Positions 16,616-25,428 are shown, counted from the stretch's first letter. The stretch: DNA of 64,000 nt from Methylibium petroleiphilum PM1 (GCF_000015725.1 NC_008826.1:62001-126000); one strand, 5' to 3'. Translations and numbers: made by a program. Notes: generated by a model not told the origin, from the letters alone.

Positions 16616-17443
16616 TCATGAGATGGCTGAGACCAGTGCTCCAGCCTGGTCGGCGCTTCGCTTCAGCTGATCCGCCAGCCACTTCTGCTCCACGCCTAGC
16701 GAGCCGAGAGTTTCGCCACCGATGCCTTCGAGCACCGACTCGATGCCGTCCCCTCTCAGCGCGCCGCTCGCCGACACGCTCCCGCAGTAGACGGCCGAAG
16801 GGAGCCCGCGTGGCGCTGCGTCACGCGCGATGTACTGCTGCACTGCCTCAGTGATCGTCGCTGGCAAACCCCACCGCCTCAGGAGCTCGCCACCGACCTG
16901 GGCATGATCGAATCCAAGCACTTCTTTCTCGACTGCGGCACGTGCCGGAAGGTCCATGGCGACTGACCGATCGCGCACCTGCTGAGCCTCATCCGGCAGA
17001 GTGAGGTGCATGACGAGCACGCCCAAGCTGTGCAGCAGGCCTGCGGCAAACGCCGAAGACCCCTCGCTACTGCCTCGCGCCGTGATCGCCGCCGCCACCT
17101 GCCCAGCGATGGCGCTGTGCATCCAGTGGTTGGTCATGTCCACGCCACGAACGGTCCCGACTGCAGACATTGCGCATGACGCGAGGACCAGCACCCTGAA
17201 ATCGCTGATTCCGAGCACCCGAATCGCGTGCTCGATCGTGCCTACGCTGCCCTTGCTTCCGTAGAAGGCGCTGTTGGCCAGGCGCAGCGCTTTCGCGGCC
17301 ACCACCTGGTCCTTGGCGATCACATCGGCGATCTGACGCATGTCCGAACCATCGCTTCGCGTTACGCGGTCGAGCTCCAAGACGACTTCCGGCAGATGCG
17401 GCAGTCGTGTGGCCTGTCCAAAGACGCGGTTCAGATCGCTCAT
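16616..17443 (-). CDS. HDOD-domain signalling protein (275 aa)
   Basis: The HDOD domain is a degenerate HD-hydrolase relative used in bacterial signalling. It is recognised from LPHLPEVVLELDRV, DVIAKDQVVAAKALRLANSA, YGSKGSVGTIEHAIRVLGIS, and ALLHSLG-type AAGLLHSLGVLVMH, where an HD pair would be but catalytic residues are incomplete. No second domain is attached. The ATG at 17443 was chosen as it begins the domain (MSDLNRVFGQATRLPHLPEV). It is followed by the 254-aa helical gene in an apparent operon. Confidence 0.82.
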   Translation of the reverse strand: MSDLNRVFGQATRLPHLPEVVLELDRVTRSDGSDMRQIADVIAKDQVVAAKALRLANSAFYGSKGSVGTIEHAIRVLGISDFRVLVLASCAMSAVGTVRGVDMTNHWMHSAIAGQVAAAITARGSSEGSSAFAAGLLHSLGVLVMHLTLPDEAQQVRDRSVAMDLPARAAVEKEVLGFDHAQVGGELLRRWGLPATITEAVQQYIARDAAPRGLPSAVYCGSVSASGALRGDGIESVLEGIGGETLGSLGVEQKWLADQLKRSADQAGALVSAIS

Positions 17444-17565
17444 ATAGACCCCGAATTCTAAATTTCGGCCCACCTGTCTGGAAGGTTTATTCGCGCATGT
17501 TGCCGATCTCCGTGGGCACCGTCCACCTGGACCCCGCTCCACCAACCTTCCGACAGGAGAAGCTC

Positions 17566-18201
17566 ATGCTGACCATCGCTCAACAATCACATCAGTCCCG
17601 TGATCTCGCTTTCACCGTCGTCGGGTTCTTTCCGAGCGGCGAGGGCTACTCCGACACCGTGCTCGCTCGCGACCCCGAGGAAGCCAAGATCCGCGTCATC
17701 TCGGATCTGCGCTACTCGGAAGAGGGCGGCGATCTGGAAGTCTCCTGCGTCCTGGACGCCGCCGGCAAGGTGGTGGAGGACTCGACGGCCGACGCGTTCG
17801 ACATGCTTGTCGAATCCGACGCCCTGGAGATCCTGATCACCCACCTCCGCGAGACGATTCCCGGCCCGGCCACCTCGGCCGCGGACGCGTCGGAGGCCAG
17901 TGAGATCGACATGCTCAACACCTACCTCGAACTGTTCGAGCTGGTGCTGAGCGACGCGCCCCACGCGCTCGATGGCCTGACCATCGGTGCCGACGGGTAC
18001 GCGGACGAAGACCTGACGTTGCGCTTCATCGACTCGATGGGCGCCGACCACGAGATCATCCCCGCCGAGGCGCTTCTGCACCTTGCGAGGAAGTCGCTTC
18101 AGCTGGGCTTCGGCCCGGCCGCCGCGCAGATCGAGTCCCTGGCCACGCGGGCCCGCTCCGCGGTGAGCCTCGCGGTTCTCGAGGCGATCTGCGAGTCGTG
18201 A
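17566..18201 (+). CDS. Hypothetical acidic protein (211 aa)
   Basis: A soluble acidic protein. The N-terminal part has alternating strands (DLAFTVVGFFPSGEGYSDTV, EEAKIRVISDLRYSEEGGDL); the second half is helical. AGGAG at 17555-17559 places the start at ATG 17566. It is followed by a strong terminator. No family is recognised; the style matches the other single-gene units between 17 and 24 kb. Confidence 0.7.
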   Translation: MLTIAQQSHQSRDLAFTVVGFFPSGEGYSDTVLARDPEEAKIRVISDLRYSEEGGDLEVSCVLDAAGKVVEDSTADAFDMLVESDALEILITHLRETIPGPATSAADASEASEIDMLNTYLELFELVLSDAPHALDGLTIGADGYADEDLTLRFIDSMGADHEIIPAEALLHLARKSLQLGFGPAAAQIESLATRARSAVSLAVLEAICES

Positions 18202-18230
18202 TCCGCCAGGCCTGCGCCCCGCAGCCTTCC

Positions 18231-18262
18231 ACCCCCGCCCCAACCGGCGGGGGTTTCCTTTT
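18231..18262 (+). terminator. Rho-independent terminator
   Basis: ACCCCCGCC / GGCGGGGGT stem with a 6-nt loop, then TTCCTTTTT. Confidence 0.85.
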
Positions 18263-18369
18263 TCCTCATCCGCCGCGCGCAAAGCATGTCCGGCCTCGCC
18301 ACGCCCGTCGTCACCCTCGCTGTTCGTCATCACCGGGCATCCCGACAACGTGCGAAAGCACATCCAATC

Positions 18370-18747
18370 ATGCTCAAGTCTGACCACACCACAGTCGGCG
18401 CCTCGGCCGACCTGATCGTCTGGCGCTGGCGCAAGCCCGGGCCCTACGAGTTGCTCTTCCTGCGCAAGGGCGCGACCTGCTTCTACACGAAGCGCGGCAA
18501 CGAGATCCTTTGCCACGTCGTGCGCGCTCCGTATGGCGCCCTGGACCAGGCGACCCAGGTGGTCTCCGGCGACTCTGCTGCAGCCGTGATCGCCGACCTC
18601 TCCAAGGACGGCGCGATCGAACACAGCATGCCGGGCGACATGCCTCACTGGACCGACGAGGGCGTTCTGCTCGACTTGGTCACCCCGGCGGCGGTTCAAG
18701 CGATGTACGCAGCCCCGGCTGCCACACTCGAAACCCTGGAGTTCTGA
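18370..18747 (+). CDS. Hypothetical protein (125 aa)
   Basis: A beta-rich soluble protein (ADLIVWRWRKPGPYELLFLR, CFYTKRGNEILCHVVRAPYG). The start at ATG 18370 begins the conserved-looking part; an earlier in-frame ATG would overlap the upstream terminator region. It is probably cotranscribed with the gene 2 nt downstream. Function unknown. Confidence 0.6.
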   Translation: MLKSDHTTVGASADLIVWRWRKPGPYELLFLRKGATCFYTKRGNEILCHVVRAPYGALDQATQVVSGDSAAAVIADLSKDGAIEHSMPGDMPHWTDEGVLLDLVTPAAVQAMYAAPAATLETLEF

Positions 18748-18749
18748 CC

Positions 18750-19295
18750 ATGGAAAAGCTCGACTTCTTCCTGTCGCTCGTCACCGAGAACCCCGTGACG
18801 CTCAACAAGATCGGCGACAACAAGGCCTTCCCCGGCTGCGAGGAGTACGCGATCGATCACCTCCGTCTGACGCCAGGCTTCGAGCTGGGCGACTTCATGG
18901 AGGACAGCACCGTCTCGGTTGCCGAGGAGGTGTTCGTCGTCGACGTGTCGCCTCCTGGTGCCGAACCGAGCAAGGCGGCTCACGCCGTGTGGCGCGTCGC
19001 GCTCAAGAGCGGCCCTGTCGCCTTGATGCGCGTGCGCATCACCGGTGTCGAGGACGACCAAACGGCAGAGATCATGCTCGAAGGCTCCGGCCAGGTGATC
19101 GAGGATCTCACTCTGGAGCCCTACCTGCAGCTGTCGATGGTCGAGGCCGCGCGCCGCGAAGCCTTCGAAGAGCTCAACAAGATCGCTCTGGCCACGGCCA
19201 AGCTGATGAAGGGCGTCACATCGCTGTTCGGCGACCCCGACCAGCAGGAAGCCGCAACCGCCACGCTCGGCCAGGCTCTGTCGTTCGCCGACTGA
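18750..19295 (+). CDS. Hypothetical protein (181 aa)
   Basis: It starts 2 nt after the 125-aa gene and is likely translationally coupled. An acidic soluble protein with strands (WRVALKSGPVALMRVRITGV) and a helical C-terminus (AARREAFEELNKIALATAKL). No family is recognised. It ends at a strong terminator. Confidence 0.65.
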   Translation: MEKLDFFLSLVTENPVTLNKIGDNKAFPGCEEYAIDHLRLTPGFELGDFMEDSTVSVAEEVFVVDVSPPGAEPSKAAHAVWRVALKSGPVALMRVRITGVEDDQTAEIMLEGSGQVIEDLTLEPYLQLSMVEAARREAFEELNKIALATAKLMKGVTSLFGDPDQQEAATATLGQALSFAD

Positions 19296-19312
19296 CCAGC
19301 CTCAATCCCTCC

Positions 19313-19344
19313 AAGCCGCCCCTTCGTGGGCGGCTTTTTCTTTC
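19313..19344 (+). terminator. Rho-independent terminator
   Basis: AAGCCGCCC / GGGCGGCTT with a CTTCGT loop and a TTTCTTT tail. Confidence 0.85.
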
Positions 19345-19517
19345 AGCGGAACAACAAGACCCGGTTGGTGGTGGCAGCACCGCAAGCGGCGGCGGCGACG
19401 AGGACGAACACGGTTGTGTAAGGCCAACGCGTCTTATAGGCCCATGTTCTCGATTACCAAGGGCACAGGCCAACGCAAAGACCTTTGCACATCCCCCAAC
19501 CCTTCAGGAGCTCCCAA

Positions 19518-19607
19518 ATGACCCTCGTCCTCTGCGCTATCGCCATCACCGGCTACATCCTCAGCCGTCCGGTCGTTCGCCTTGCGGACAACCTCGGCTG
19601 GCTGTGA
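19518..19607 (+). CDS. 29-aa membrane microprotein candidate
   Basis: Begins ATG after CAGGAG at 7-nt spacing, reads MTLVLCAIAITGYILS then a short charged tail, and ends just before its own strong terminator. A single hydrophobic helix at the N-terminus suggests a small membrane peptide. The combination of a good Shine-Dalgarno and a dedicated terminator makes this more than a chance frame. Confidence 0.5.
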   Translation: MTLVLCAIAITGYILSRPVVRLADNLGWL

Positions 19608-19647
19608 TCTGAACCCGCTCTCGAAGCCTTGCTTCGCTGAGCTAGAG

Positions 19648-19683
19648 CCCTCCAAGACCATGTCTTGGAGGGTTTCTTCTTTT
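19648..19683 (+). terminator. Rho-independent terminator
   Basis: CCCTCCAAGA / TCTTGGAGGG 10-bp perfect stem with a CCATG loop, then TTTCTTCTTTT. Confidence 0.85.
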
Positions 19684-19736
19684 CCTGTGTGCCGCATCTC
19701 GTTTGGCAGATCCAACCAACCCCACAGGAGCATCCC

Positions 19737-19982
19737 ATGCACACCTCTCCCGCCCAGGCCGCACCCGCGGTGCGCCTGCCCATGAACGTGAAGTGCTTCG
19801 ACCGCGCACCGTACAAGGACACCGTCGAAGTCCAGAGCGGATGGCACCCCGACGGCCGCCGCTTGATGGTGACGATTCCGAACCCGATGTCCAAGAGCTG
19901 CCGGTACGACCTGAAGCTCGAGGAGCCGGGCTGTCAAGGCTGCCGCTGGCAGCGCGAGGACGATCCGCGAGACGTCGCCTAA
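19737..19982 (+). CDS. Hypothetical Cys-containing protein (81 aa)
   Basis: A small protein with Cys residues at the end (KSCRYDLK, GCQGCRWQREDDPRD), a possible metal-binding knuckle. CAGGAG before the ATG at 19737 fixes the start. It is flanked on both sides by terminators, so it is its own transcription unit. Confidence 0.65.
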   Translation: MHTSPAQAAPAVRLPMNVKCFDRAPYKDTVEVQSGWHPDGRRLMVTIPNPMSKSCRYDLKLEEPGCQGCRWQREDDPRDVA

Positions 19983-19990
19983 CCAGCACC

Positions 19991-20031
19991 AGAGGCCCGA
20001 CCGCCACCGGTCGGGCCTCTTCCCTTTTTTG
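19991..20031 (+). terminator. Rho-independent terminator
   Basis: A perfect 12-bp stem AGAGGCCCGACC / GGTCGGGCCTCT with a 6-nt loop, then TCCCTTTTTT. Confidence 0.9.
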
Positions 20032-20216
20032 TTCCGCGCTCGACTGGAAAGCGGTGTCTACGCGATCTTCCAGCCCTTACCGTGGAAAGGATCGTTGACG
20101 CCTAAGTCGTTGTTTTGCTTGATGTTTTCGATTGCTACAGGTCGTTCGTCGAGCCTATGATTAACGCTTATGCAGAAGCACTCTTGCGCTGCGACAACTC
20201 ACTAGGGAACACGATC

Positions 20217-20507
20217 ATGTACGCACAGACCACGAACAACGACCACGGCGCAATCGACATCGGCCTGGAGTGCCTCGGCTGCATCGGCGACGCCGGCCAG
20301 GCCACTTGCAAGATGTTCGCTGACGGCCTGTGCACCGGCAACCGCGCCGGCAAGTGCATGCGCGCGGCGATGGTCGACCACGCCGAAGCCCAGGCCGAGA
20401 TCATCCTGGCCACCATCGCCCTGATGGCGCGCACCGCCAAGTCGGGCCGCGACCTGCGCGCCCAGCTGCCCAAGATCGAGAAGATCATGGCCGCGACCGT
20501 CGCCTGA
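20217..20507 (+). CDS. Hypothetical Cys-rich protein (96 aa)
   Basis: The N-terminal half has clustered cysteines (LECLGCIGDAGQATC, LCTGNRAGKC), suggesting a metal site; the C-terminal half is a helix (AQAEIILATIALMARTAKSG). AGGGAA upstream supports ATG 20217. No family is recognised. Confidence 0.6.
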   Translation: MYAQTTNNDHGAIDIGLECLGCIGDAGQATCKMFADGLCTGNRAGKCMRAAMVDHAEAQAEIILATIALMARTAKSGRDLRAQLPKIEKIMAATVA

Positions 20508-20531
20508 TCAGAATCCAATCGCTCCATCTGC

Positions 20532-20560
20532 TTTACACATACGTGTGATTTCGCTATAGT
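20532..20560 (+). promoter_or_regulatory. Promoter with embedded ACACGTATG-type operator
   Basis: -35 TTTACA (20532-20537), 17-nt spacer, -10 TATAGT (20555-20560). The spacer contains CACATACGTGTG (20536-20547), the reverse-strand form of a motif also found at promoters near 44.03, 55.57, 61.05 and 62.07 kb. A repressor bound there would block this promoter. Confidence 0.65.
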
Positions 20561-20579
20561 CGCCACCACAACACATATC

Positions 20580-20876
20580 ATGAACGGTCTGAACGCTTTT
20601 TCCCCCATCGAAATCGGTCTCGACGCCCTCGGCGTGTCGTCCCCTGAAGGGATGCTGCAGCAGCTGGGTGTCGAGGGTGTCTATGGTGACGACATGGTGA
20701 AGCGGGTGACGAAGCGCGTCGAGGAGACGCTGATCGACCACCCCGAAATCCGCAGCGAGATCGTCGCGGCCGGCCTGTACATCCTCCTCGGCGAGGTGGA
20801 TGACATCGAGCAGGTTCGTAGCGTGGTGCTGCCGCGGATGGACCTTGCCGTCGACCGCGCACTGGTGGCCGCCTAA
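20580..20876 (+). CDS. Hypothetical protein (98 aa)
   Basis: A soluble helical protein (GDDMVKRVTKRVEETLIDHP, GEVDDIEQVRSVVLPRMDLA). It is driven by the operator-bearing promoter just upstream and followed 38 nt later by the sigma-like regulator, probably as one operon. No family is recognised. Confidence 0.6.
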   Translation: MNGLNAFSPIEIGLDALGVSSPEGMLQQLGVEGVYGDDMVKRVTKRVEETLIDHPEIRSEIVAAGLYILLGEVDDIEQVRSVVLPRMDLAVDRALVAA

Positions 20877-20914
20877 GAGCGAGTCCATCTGCGCGGAAGC
20901 AGAATGAGAATTAC

Positions 20915-22105
20915 ATGCTGGCAGAAGCGTCGGCGATCGAGATCGCCGAACTGACCGCAGCCGACGACGGCCGGGACAGCCCACAGCTCGACAATCTCTC
21001 GACACAGGCCGGCCTCGACGAGGCTGACCTGCGCGAGATCCAGGCCGAAAGCGCAGCCGCGCCGGCCTCCCCCCTCGAAAACATCCTCGCGGAATACATC
21101 AAGAATCCCTCGGGCGACAAGACACGTATTGACAAGATCGCCTCGATCATGTTCAATGATGCCCGTGTTCGCAAGATCTGCCGCTTGCGAGCACTGAAGA
21201 ACGGCGTCGACATCGACGAAGTCGATGACGTGCTTCAGCGGACGATGGAGGTCTTCTTCGCCAAGATGCTTGCGAAGATGCGTTCGTCGGATGCTGTTTA
21301 CGCAGTGGTCTACGCGGTCGCCAACAACGTAGCCAAGGAAGTCTCTCGGGAGGCGTTCGCCCTGGTCATCAACCACGACTCGATCGAGGTGATGAAGGAG
21401 AAGGGTGACGATCTTCGGGAAGCCGACCTGGCCGGACGAGAAGAAGAAGACCGCGACTTCATGGTCGACACCCGGATCAACAACTCATACCTCAGCACTC
21501 GCCTCAAAGGCGTATTGGAAGGAAAAGGTACCTTGGGCGACACGGGAGTCTACAAACCGGAGTTCGAGACCGTGCCCTTGGTGAGCGTCACCAAGGTCAA
21601 GCGCGCGGAGGGCGACCAGCCCGCTGCGCAAGTCATCGACATGCCGAAGCCGCGGCCGGAGCAGGCCAAGCGCGATCTGTCCGCCGATCAGCAAGAACTG
21701 GTCGACATGATCGAGAAGCTGGGCGTGCGCAACCAGGACTTCGCCGTGCAGATCGGCATCGGCCTGCCGCGTCTGTCCTCGTACATCTACGGGCGCACGG
21801 CCTCCGTTCCGAAGGAGGTCATGGATCGTGCGCGCGAGGTGTTCCACGATCAGAGCCATGGCCTGAAGGAGCTGAAGAAGCGCTTCGACAAGCCGATGTC
21901 CGAGATCCTCAAGTCCTGGGCCAAGCGCCTGGATGCGAAGACGAACGAGGAACTGGCCAGCCTGCTGAGCGTGACCACGATGACGATCCATCGCTGGAAC
22001 ACGAACGAGACCAAGCCGGACAAGACCGCGCTGGTCCGCTACGACGCGCAGGTCGGCAAGATCGAGGAGGCGATGAAGTCGGCGCTCAAGCGCGTCTCCG
22101 GCTGA
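20915..22105 (+). CDS. Regulator with sigma-70 region-2-like part and tandem HTH (396 aa)
   Basis: The N-terminal region (about residues 65-155) follows the layout of sigma-70 region 2: DIDEVDDVLQRTMEVFFAKM, then YAVVYAVANNVAKEVSRE. Instead of a region 4, the C-terminal half has two Xre-like helix-turn-helix units (RNQDFAVQIGIGLPRLSSYI; TNEELASLLSVTTMTIHRWN). The protein probably binds DNA; whether it binds RNA polymerase is unknown. It lies in the operon under the ACACGTATG-type promoter, so it is a candidate master regulator of that motif. Sigma similarity is by eye. Confidence 0.6.
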   Translation: MLAEASAIEIAELTAADDGRDSPQLDNLSTQAGLDEADLREIQAESAAAPASPLENILAEYIKNPSGDKTRIDKIASIMFNDARVRKICRLRALKNGVDIDEVDDVLQRTMEVFFAKMLAKMRSSDAVYAVVYAVANNVAKEVSREAFALVINHDSIEVMKEKGDDLREADLAGREEEDRDFMVDTRINNSYLSTRLKGVLEGKGTLGDTGVYKPEFETVPLVSVTKVKRAEGDQPAAQVIDMPKPRPEQAKRDLSADQQELVDMIEKLGVRNQDFAVQIGIGLPRLSSYIYGRTASVPKEVMDRAREVFHDQSHGLKELKKRFDKPMSEILKSWAKRLDAKTNEELASLLSVTTMTIHRWNTNETKPDKTALVRYDAQVGKIEEAMKSALKRVSG

Positions 22106-22136
22106 CCTCGAGCAAGCCGCTTCCTCCGCAGACAGG

Positions 22137-22166
22137 GGCCCACTTCGGTGGGCCTTTTCCTTTTTT
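22137..22166 (+). terminator. Rho-independent terminator with UUCG tetraloop
   Basis: GGCCCAC / GTGGGCC closing a TTCG loop, then TTTTCCTTTTTT. It ends the regulator operon. Confidence 0.9.
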
Positions 22167-22176
22167 GCACGGTGCA

Positions 22177-22210
22177 AAGAAGAAGGCCCCCACGAATGTC
22201 GTGAGGGCCT
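22177..22210 (-). terminator. Terminator of the minus-strand 219-aa gene
   Basis: Minus-strand AGGCCCTCACGA / TCGTGGGGGCCT, one mismatch, 3-nt loop, then TCTTCTTT. Confidence 0.85.
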
Positions 22211-22217
22211 GTCAGGG

Positions 22218-22877
22218 TTAGCGGCTCATCCGGGTGCCCTGCATGAAGGCAACCCAGTTCTGCGCCTTGGTCAACGTCTTGAAGCGAGCGTGGAGCTCGC
22301 CGTCGGCGGTGACCTGGTGGGGCAGCTTGTCGTCGCCCGAGGGGCTGATCTCGAGCTTGGCCATGCGGTACGTCGGGTGACGGTACAGCTCGCGTTTGCT
22401 CGTTGCGTCGATGATGCGCACGATCGAGGCGTCCAGGATGGCCGGACCGCCGCAGTCGCTCTGCTTCTCGATGATCAGCGGCACCTTCAGGAAGCCCGTC
22501 GATCGACCGATGCGGCCGAGCACGTCGTGCTCTTCCATCCAGTCGTTGCCGGTCTCGTGGTCGCCCAGGAAGATGCGCAGCTTGATGCCGCGCTCGCGGG
22601 CGTCCTCGAGGATGCGGCGAACCGGCTGCGTCGTGCGCGGGTCGAACCAAGTGCCCAGGTCGCGGCCGCTGTCGCGCAGCATGTTGAGCAGCTTGATGTA
22701 GTTCTCGTACTGCTCCAGCTTGCCGATCTGATCGGGCGTGGGCTCCAGAGCCTTCACGCCCAGGCGTTCGGCCAGGGCCTTCGCCTCGCGGAAGCAGTTC
22801 TCGAAGCCGAAGCACGAGTAGCCGCCGGCGGACTTGATGACGAAGAGCTTCTGCTCGTTGTTGATGGTCACGTTCAT
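22218..22877 (-). CDS. Hypothetical protein (219 aa)
   Basis: A mixed alpha/beta soluble protein (FVIKSAGGYSCFGFENCFRE, then GIKLRIFLGDHETGNDWMEE, then RELYRHPTYRMAKLEISPSG). No family is recognised with certainty. The start is at ATG 22877, beginning the conserved-looking region; the upstream in-frame extension has unlike composition. It stands alone with its own terminator. Confidence 0.65.
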   Translation of the reverse strand: MNVTINNEQKLFVIKSAGGYSCFGFENCFREAKALAERLGVKALEPTPDQIGKLEQYENYIKLLNMLRDSGRDLGTWFDPRTTQPVRRILEDARERGIKLRIFLGDHETGNDWMEEHDVLGRIGRSTGFLKVPLIIEKQSDCGGPAILDASIVRIIDATSKRELYRHPTYRMAKLEISPSGDDKLPHQVTADGELHARFKTLTKAQNWVAFMQGTRMSR

Positions 22878-23019
22878 GGTTTCTCCAGGGGAGGGTTGTC
22901 GGGATACCCGGAGATGGCGCACGCACGGAGTGAATCGGTGGCGTCGTCGTGGCGCGTGTCGCGCATCACGTCGCATCAGGGGCACGGTGCCCCTGCGTCA
23001 CCACGAAAGGAATCTACGA

Positions 23020-23811
23020 ATGAGCATCAAAGCACTGGCCCTGGCCATCGAGCAGAACTACGCCGCCGGCATGTCCGGCGGGGACGACACCCAGTTCCAG
23101 GCACTGATCGACCTTGGCGACCAGGCTGCGGAGATCATCAAGATGGAAGACGAGCTCGTCGCCAACCGCGAGACGCTGCGCCGCGTCTGGGCCCTGGCTC
23201 AGCAGCTGCAAAAGTCCCTTGGGTGGATCGAGACCTTCATCCGCGAGCACGGCGAGTGGTGGGGTAGCGAGGACGTCGACACGGCCGAGAACGAGTGGCT
23301 GAGCAACGCGCGCGATCTGCTCAAGCTGTTCGAAGACGTGCCCAAGACGGCCCCCGAGGCCTCGGCCGCGCGTCACAGCAACCCGCTGTCGATGTTCACC
23401 GAGACGGAGCTGCTCGACGAGCTGCGCGGCCGCGGTGCGGTCGCAAGCGTCTGGACTGCCGAGGATCTGTCGTTCCTCGACGAGGATGCCCCCGAGGGCG
23501 TCACCGACGAGGAGCTGCCCGCTCTGAAGGCGCGCGCGCTGGAATCTGCCGGCCGCAGCCTGGAGGACATCCTCGGGGCGCGCGGCAACGAGCACCTGGC
23601 CGACTGGTGGCACATGAACTGCGACGACGTCATGAGCGCGCACGAAGAATCGCTGGTCAAGGCCTGCGAAGCCGCCGGCGTCGAAATCGTGGACGATCAC
23701 ACGATCACCTGGCAGCACGGCGGAACGGTCCACAGCGGCACCGGCTCCTCGTTCGAATCGGTGGCCGCGGCCGCCCGCGACGCGATTCGCACGCTGCGGA
23801 TCAAGATCTGA
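23020..23811 (+). CDS. Hypothetical protein (263 aa)
   Basis: An acidic, largely helical protein (MEDELVANRETLRRVWALAQ; FIREHGEWWGSEDVDTAENE) with a C-terminal alpha/beta segment (AAGVEIVDDHTITWQHGG). AAAGGAA precedes the ATG at 23020. It is divergent from the 219-aa gene and has its own terminator. No family is recognised. Confidence 0.65.
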   Translation: MSIKALALAIEQNYAAGMSGGDDTQFQALIDLGDQAAEIIKMEDELVANRETLRRVWALAQQLQKSLGWIETFIREHGEWWGSEDVDTAENEWLSNARDLLKLFEDVPKTAPEASAARHSNPLSMFTETELLDELRGRGAVASVWTAEDLSFLDEDAPEGVTDEELPALKARALESAGRSLEDILGARGNEHLADWWHMNCDDVMSAHEESLVKACEAAGVEIVDDHTITWQHGGTVHSGTGSSFESVAAAARDAIRTLRIKI

Positions 23812-23824
23812 CGCGCAACCCCTC

Positions 23825-23862
23825 AAGCCCCTCCCAGTTCGCTGGTGAGGGGCTTCTTCTTT
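23825..23862 (+). terminator. Rho-independent terminator
   Basis: AAGCCCCTC / GAGGGGCTT followed by CTTCTTTC. Confidence 0.8.
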
Positions 23863-23953
23863 CTCGGGCGCAGCGCAAGCGCGCGTGAGCCAGCGTGTTC
23901 CTCATCTCGCAAAGCAAGGCGTACGTCACGCCTCTTTCAACGGAGAACTTTCA

Positions 23954-25321
23954 ATGGACATGTTTGGACAATCTGACCGCGAACTGGCGATCGACGCGCT
24001 CCACGCTTCGACCGCCATCTACACCGCGGACCCCGTGGTCAACCAGCTGCTCGACATGCTGGACTGGCCCAACGGCACGCGCCGCCTGGTCGACCCCAGC
24101 TGCGGCGATGGCGCCTTCCTCGGTCGTGCGCTGGAGCGCCTGCTCCTCGCGTACCCGAACATCGACGACGCGCGCCTGTCGCACGTGATCGAAGGCTGGG
24201 AGATCCACTTCTTCGCGGTGTCGGAAGCCCGTGCACGCGTTGCCGGTGTGCTGGTGACTCATGGCCGCCAGGCGGCCGACGCGCGAGCACTGGCCGAAGA
24301 GATCGTACGCCACGGCGACTTCCTGCTGGAGGGCCCTCGTGAGCCGGTCTACCATGCGATCGCGGGAAATCCCCCGTACCTTCGCTTCGCCAATGTGCCG
24401 CAACCGCTGCGCGACGACTACGAGCGCGAGCTGCCCGACTACGCGACGGCCGACATGCTGCACAGCTTCCTCGATCGCTGCGCGCTGTCCCTTCACGGGG
24501 ACGGCGAGATCGCTTGTGTCACGAGCGATAGGTGGCTCTTCAATGAAAACGCCGCGCGCCTGCGCGAAGCGATCGGACAACGACTTGGCATCGCTCACCT
24601 CGAGCGCCTGGACGTCACGAGCGCCTTCTACCGGCCGAAGCTGCGCCGCCGCGGCGCGCCGCCGCGGATTCACCCGGTGGGCGTGGTACTGCGGCATGCC
24701 GCCCAGTGCGCTTCGCCGCTCTCGAAGGCTCCGGTGTTCCCGGGCGCTGACGACGAGGTTGACGCCGGCGGCCCGACGCTGGGGGAACTCGCGAAGGTGA
24801 GCATCGCCCCGTGGCTGGGCACCCCAGGGATCTTCCTGATCCACGAAGAAGTGGCCAAGGGTCTGCCGCGCGACGAGTTGGTGCCGGCGATCGACACGGA
24901 CGACATCACGCAAGGCGTGCTCGGCAAACCGACGCGCTACGCGATCCGCACGCGGCGCGACGTGGACCCGAGTGCTGCCGTCATGGAGCACCTGGATCGC
25001 GAGCTGCCACGCATGTGCGCGCGCGGCCGCAAGAGCCCGCGCTGGATGCCGCCCGAGTCGTTCGAGAAGTTCGATCTCTCGCAACCGTACCTGCTGGTGC
25101 CTCGCATCGCGAAAACGCTGCGCCCTGTGCGCGTGCCCGCTGGCATGCTGGCGGTGAATCACAACCTGTCGATCGTTGCCGCCGGCGACCGATCCCTCGA
25201 CGAGCTCGAGGCGATCCTGTCGAGCGACAAGGCGATGGAGTGGATCAGCCGGCGCGCGCCGCGACTGGAGAACGGCTACTTCAGCATCACGACGCGTCTG
25301 CTCCGGTCCCTGCCGGTGTAG
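23954..25321 (+). CDS. Orphan N6-adenine DNA methyltransferase (455 aa)
   Basis: SAM-dependent methyltransferase of the gamma (Eco57I/TaqI-like) order. Motif I is DPSCGDGAFLGRALERLL (near residue 45), catalytic motif IV is AGNPPYLRF (near residue 138), and the C-terminal half is a target-recognition-like region (RKSPRWMPPESFEKFDLSQP, LAVNHNLSIVAAG). No restriction partner is adjacent, so it is an orphan, as often seen on plasmids and phages for evading host restriction. GGAGAA before ATG 23954 fixes the start. Confidence 0.82.
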   Translation: MDMFGQSDRELAIDALHASTAIYTADPVVNQLLDMLDWPNGTRRLVDPSCGDGAFLGRALERLLLAYPNIDDARLSHVIEGWEIHFFAVSEARARVAGVLVTHGRQAADARALAEEIVRHGDFLLEGPREPVYHAIAGNPPYLRFANVPQPLRDDYERELPDYATADMLHSFLDRCALSLHGDGEIACVTSDRWLFNENAARLREAIGQRLGIAHLERLDVTSAFYRPKLRRRGAPPRIHPVGVVLRHAAQCASPLSKAPVFPGADDEVDAGGPTLGELAKVSIAPWLGTPGIFLIHEEVAKGLPRDELVPAIDTDDITQGVLGKPTRYAIRTRRDVDPSAAVMEHLDRELPRMCARGRKSPRWMPPESFEKFDLSQPYLLVPRIAKTLRPVRVPAGMLAVNHNLSIVAAGDRSLDELEAILSSDKAMEWISRRAPRLENGYFSITTRLLRSLPV

Positions 25322-25336
25322 CGCTCAACCTCACCC

Positions 25337-25375
25337 CGGCCTGGCTCTCTTCGGAGACCAGGCCGCTTTTCTTCG
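25337..25375 (+). terminator. Rho-independent terminator
   Basis: CGGCCTGG / CCAGGCCG with an inner CTC-TTCG-GAG hairpin, then CTTTTCTTC. Confidence 0.8.
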
Positions 25376-25397
25376 TGAGCTTGGCGCAGGCGCAAAG

Positions 25398-25428
25398 AAA
25401 AACCCCACCCAGCAGCGCTGGATGGGGT
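25398..25428 (-). terminator. Terminator of the YqaJ-type gene
   Basis: Minus-strand ACCCCA..CCAGC / GCTGG..TGGGGT followed by TTTTTCTTT. It is placed back to back with the methyltransferase terminator. Confidence 0.75.
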
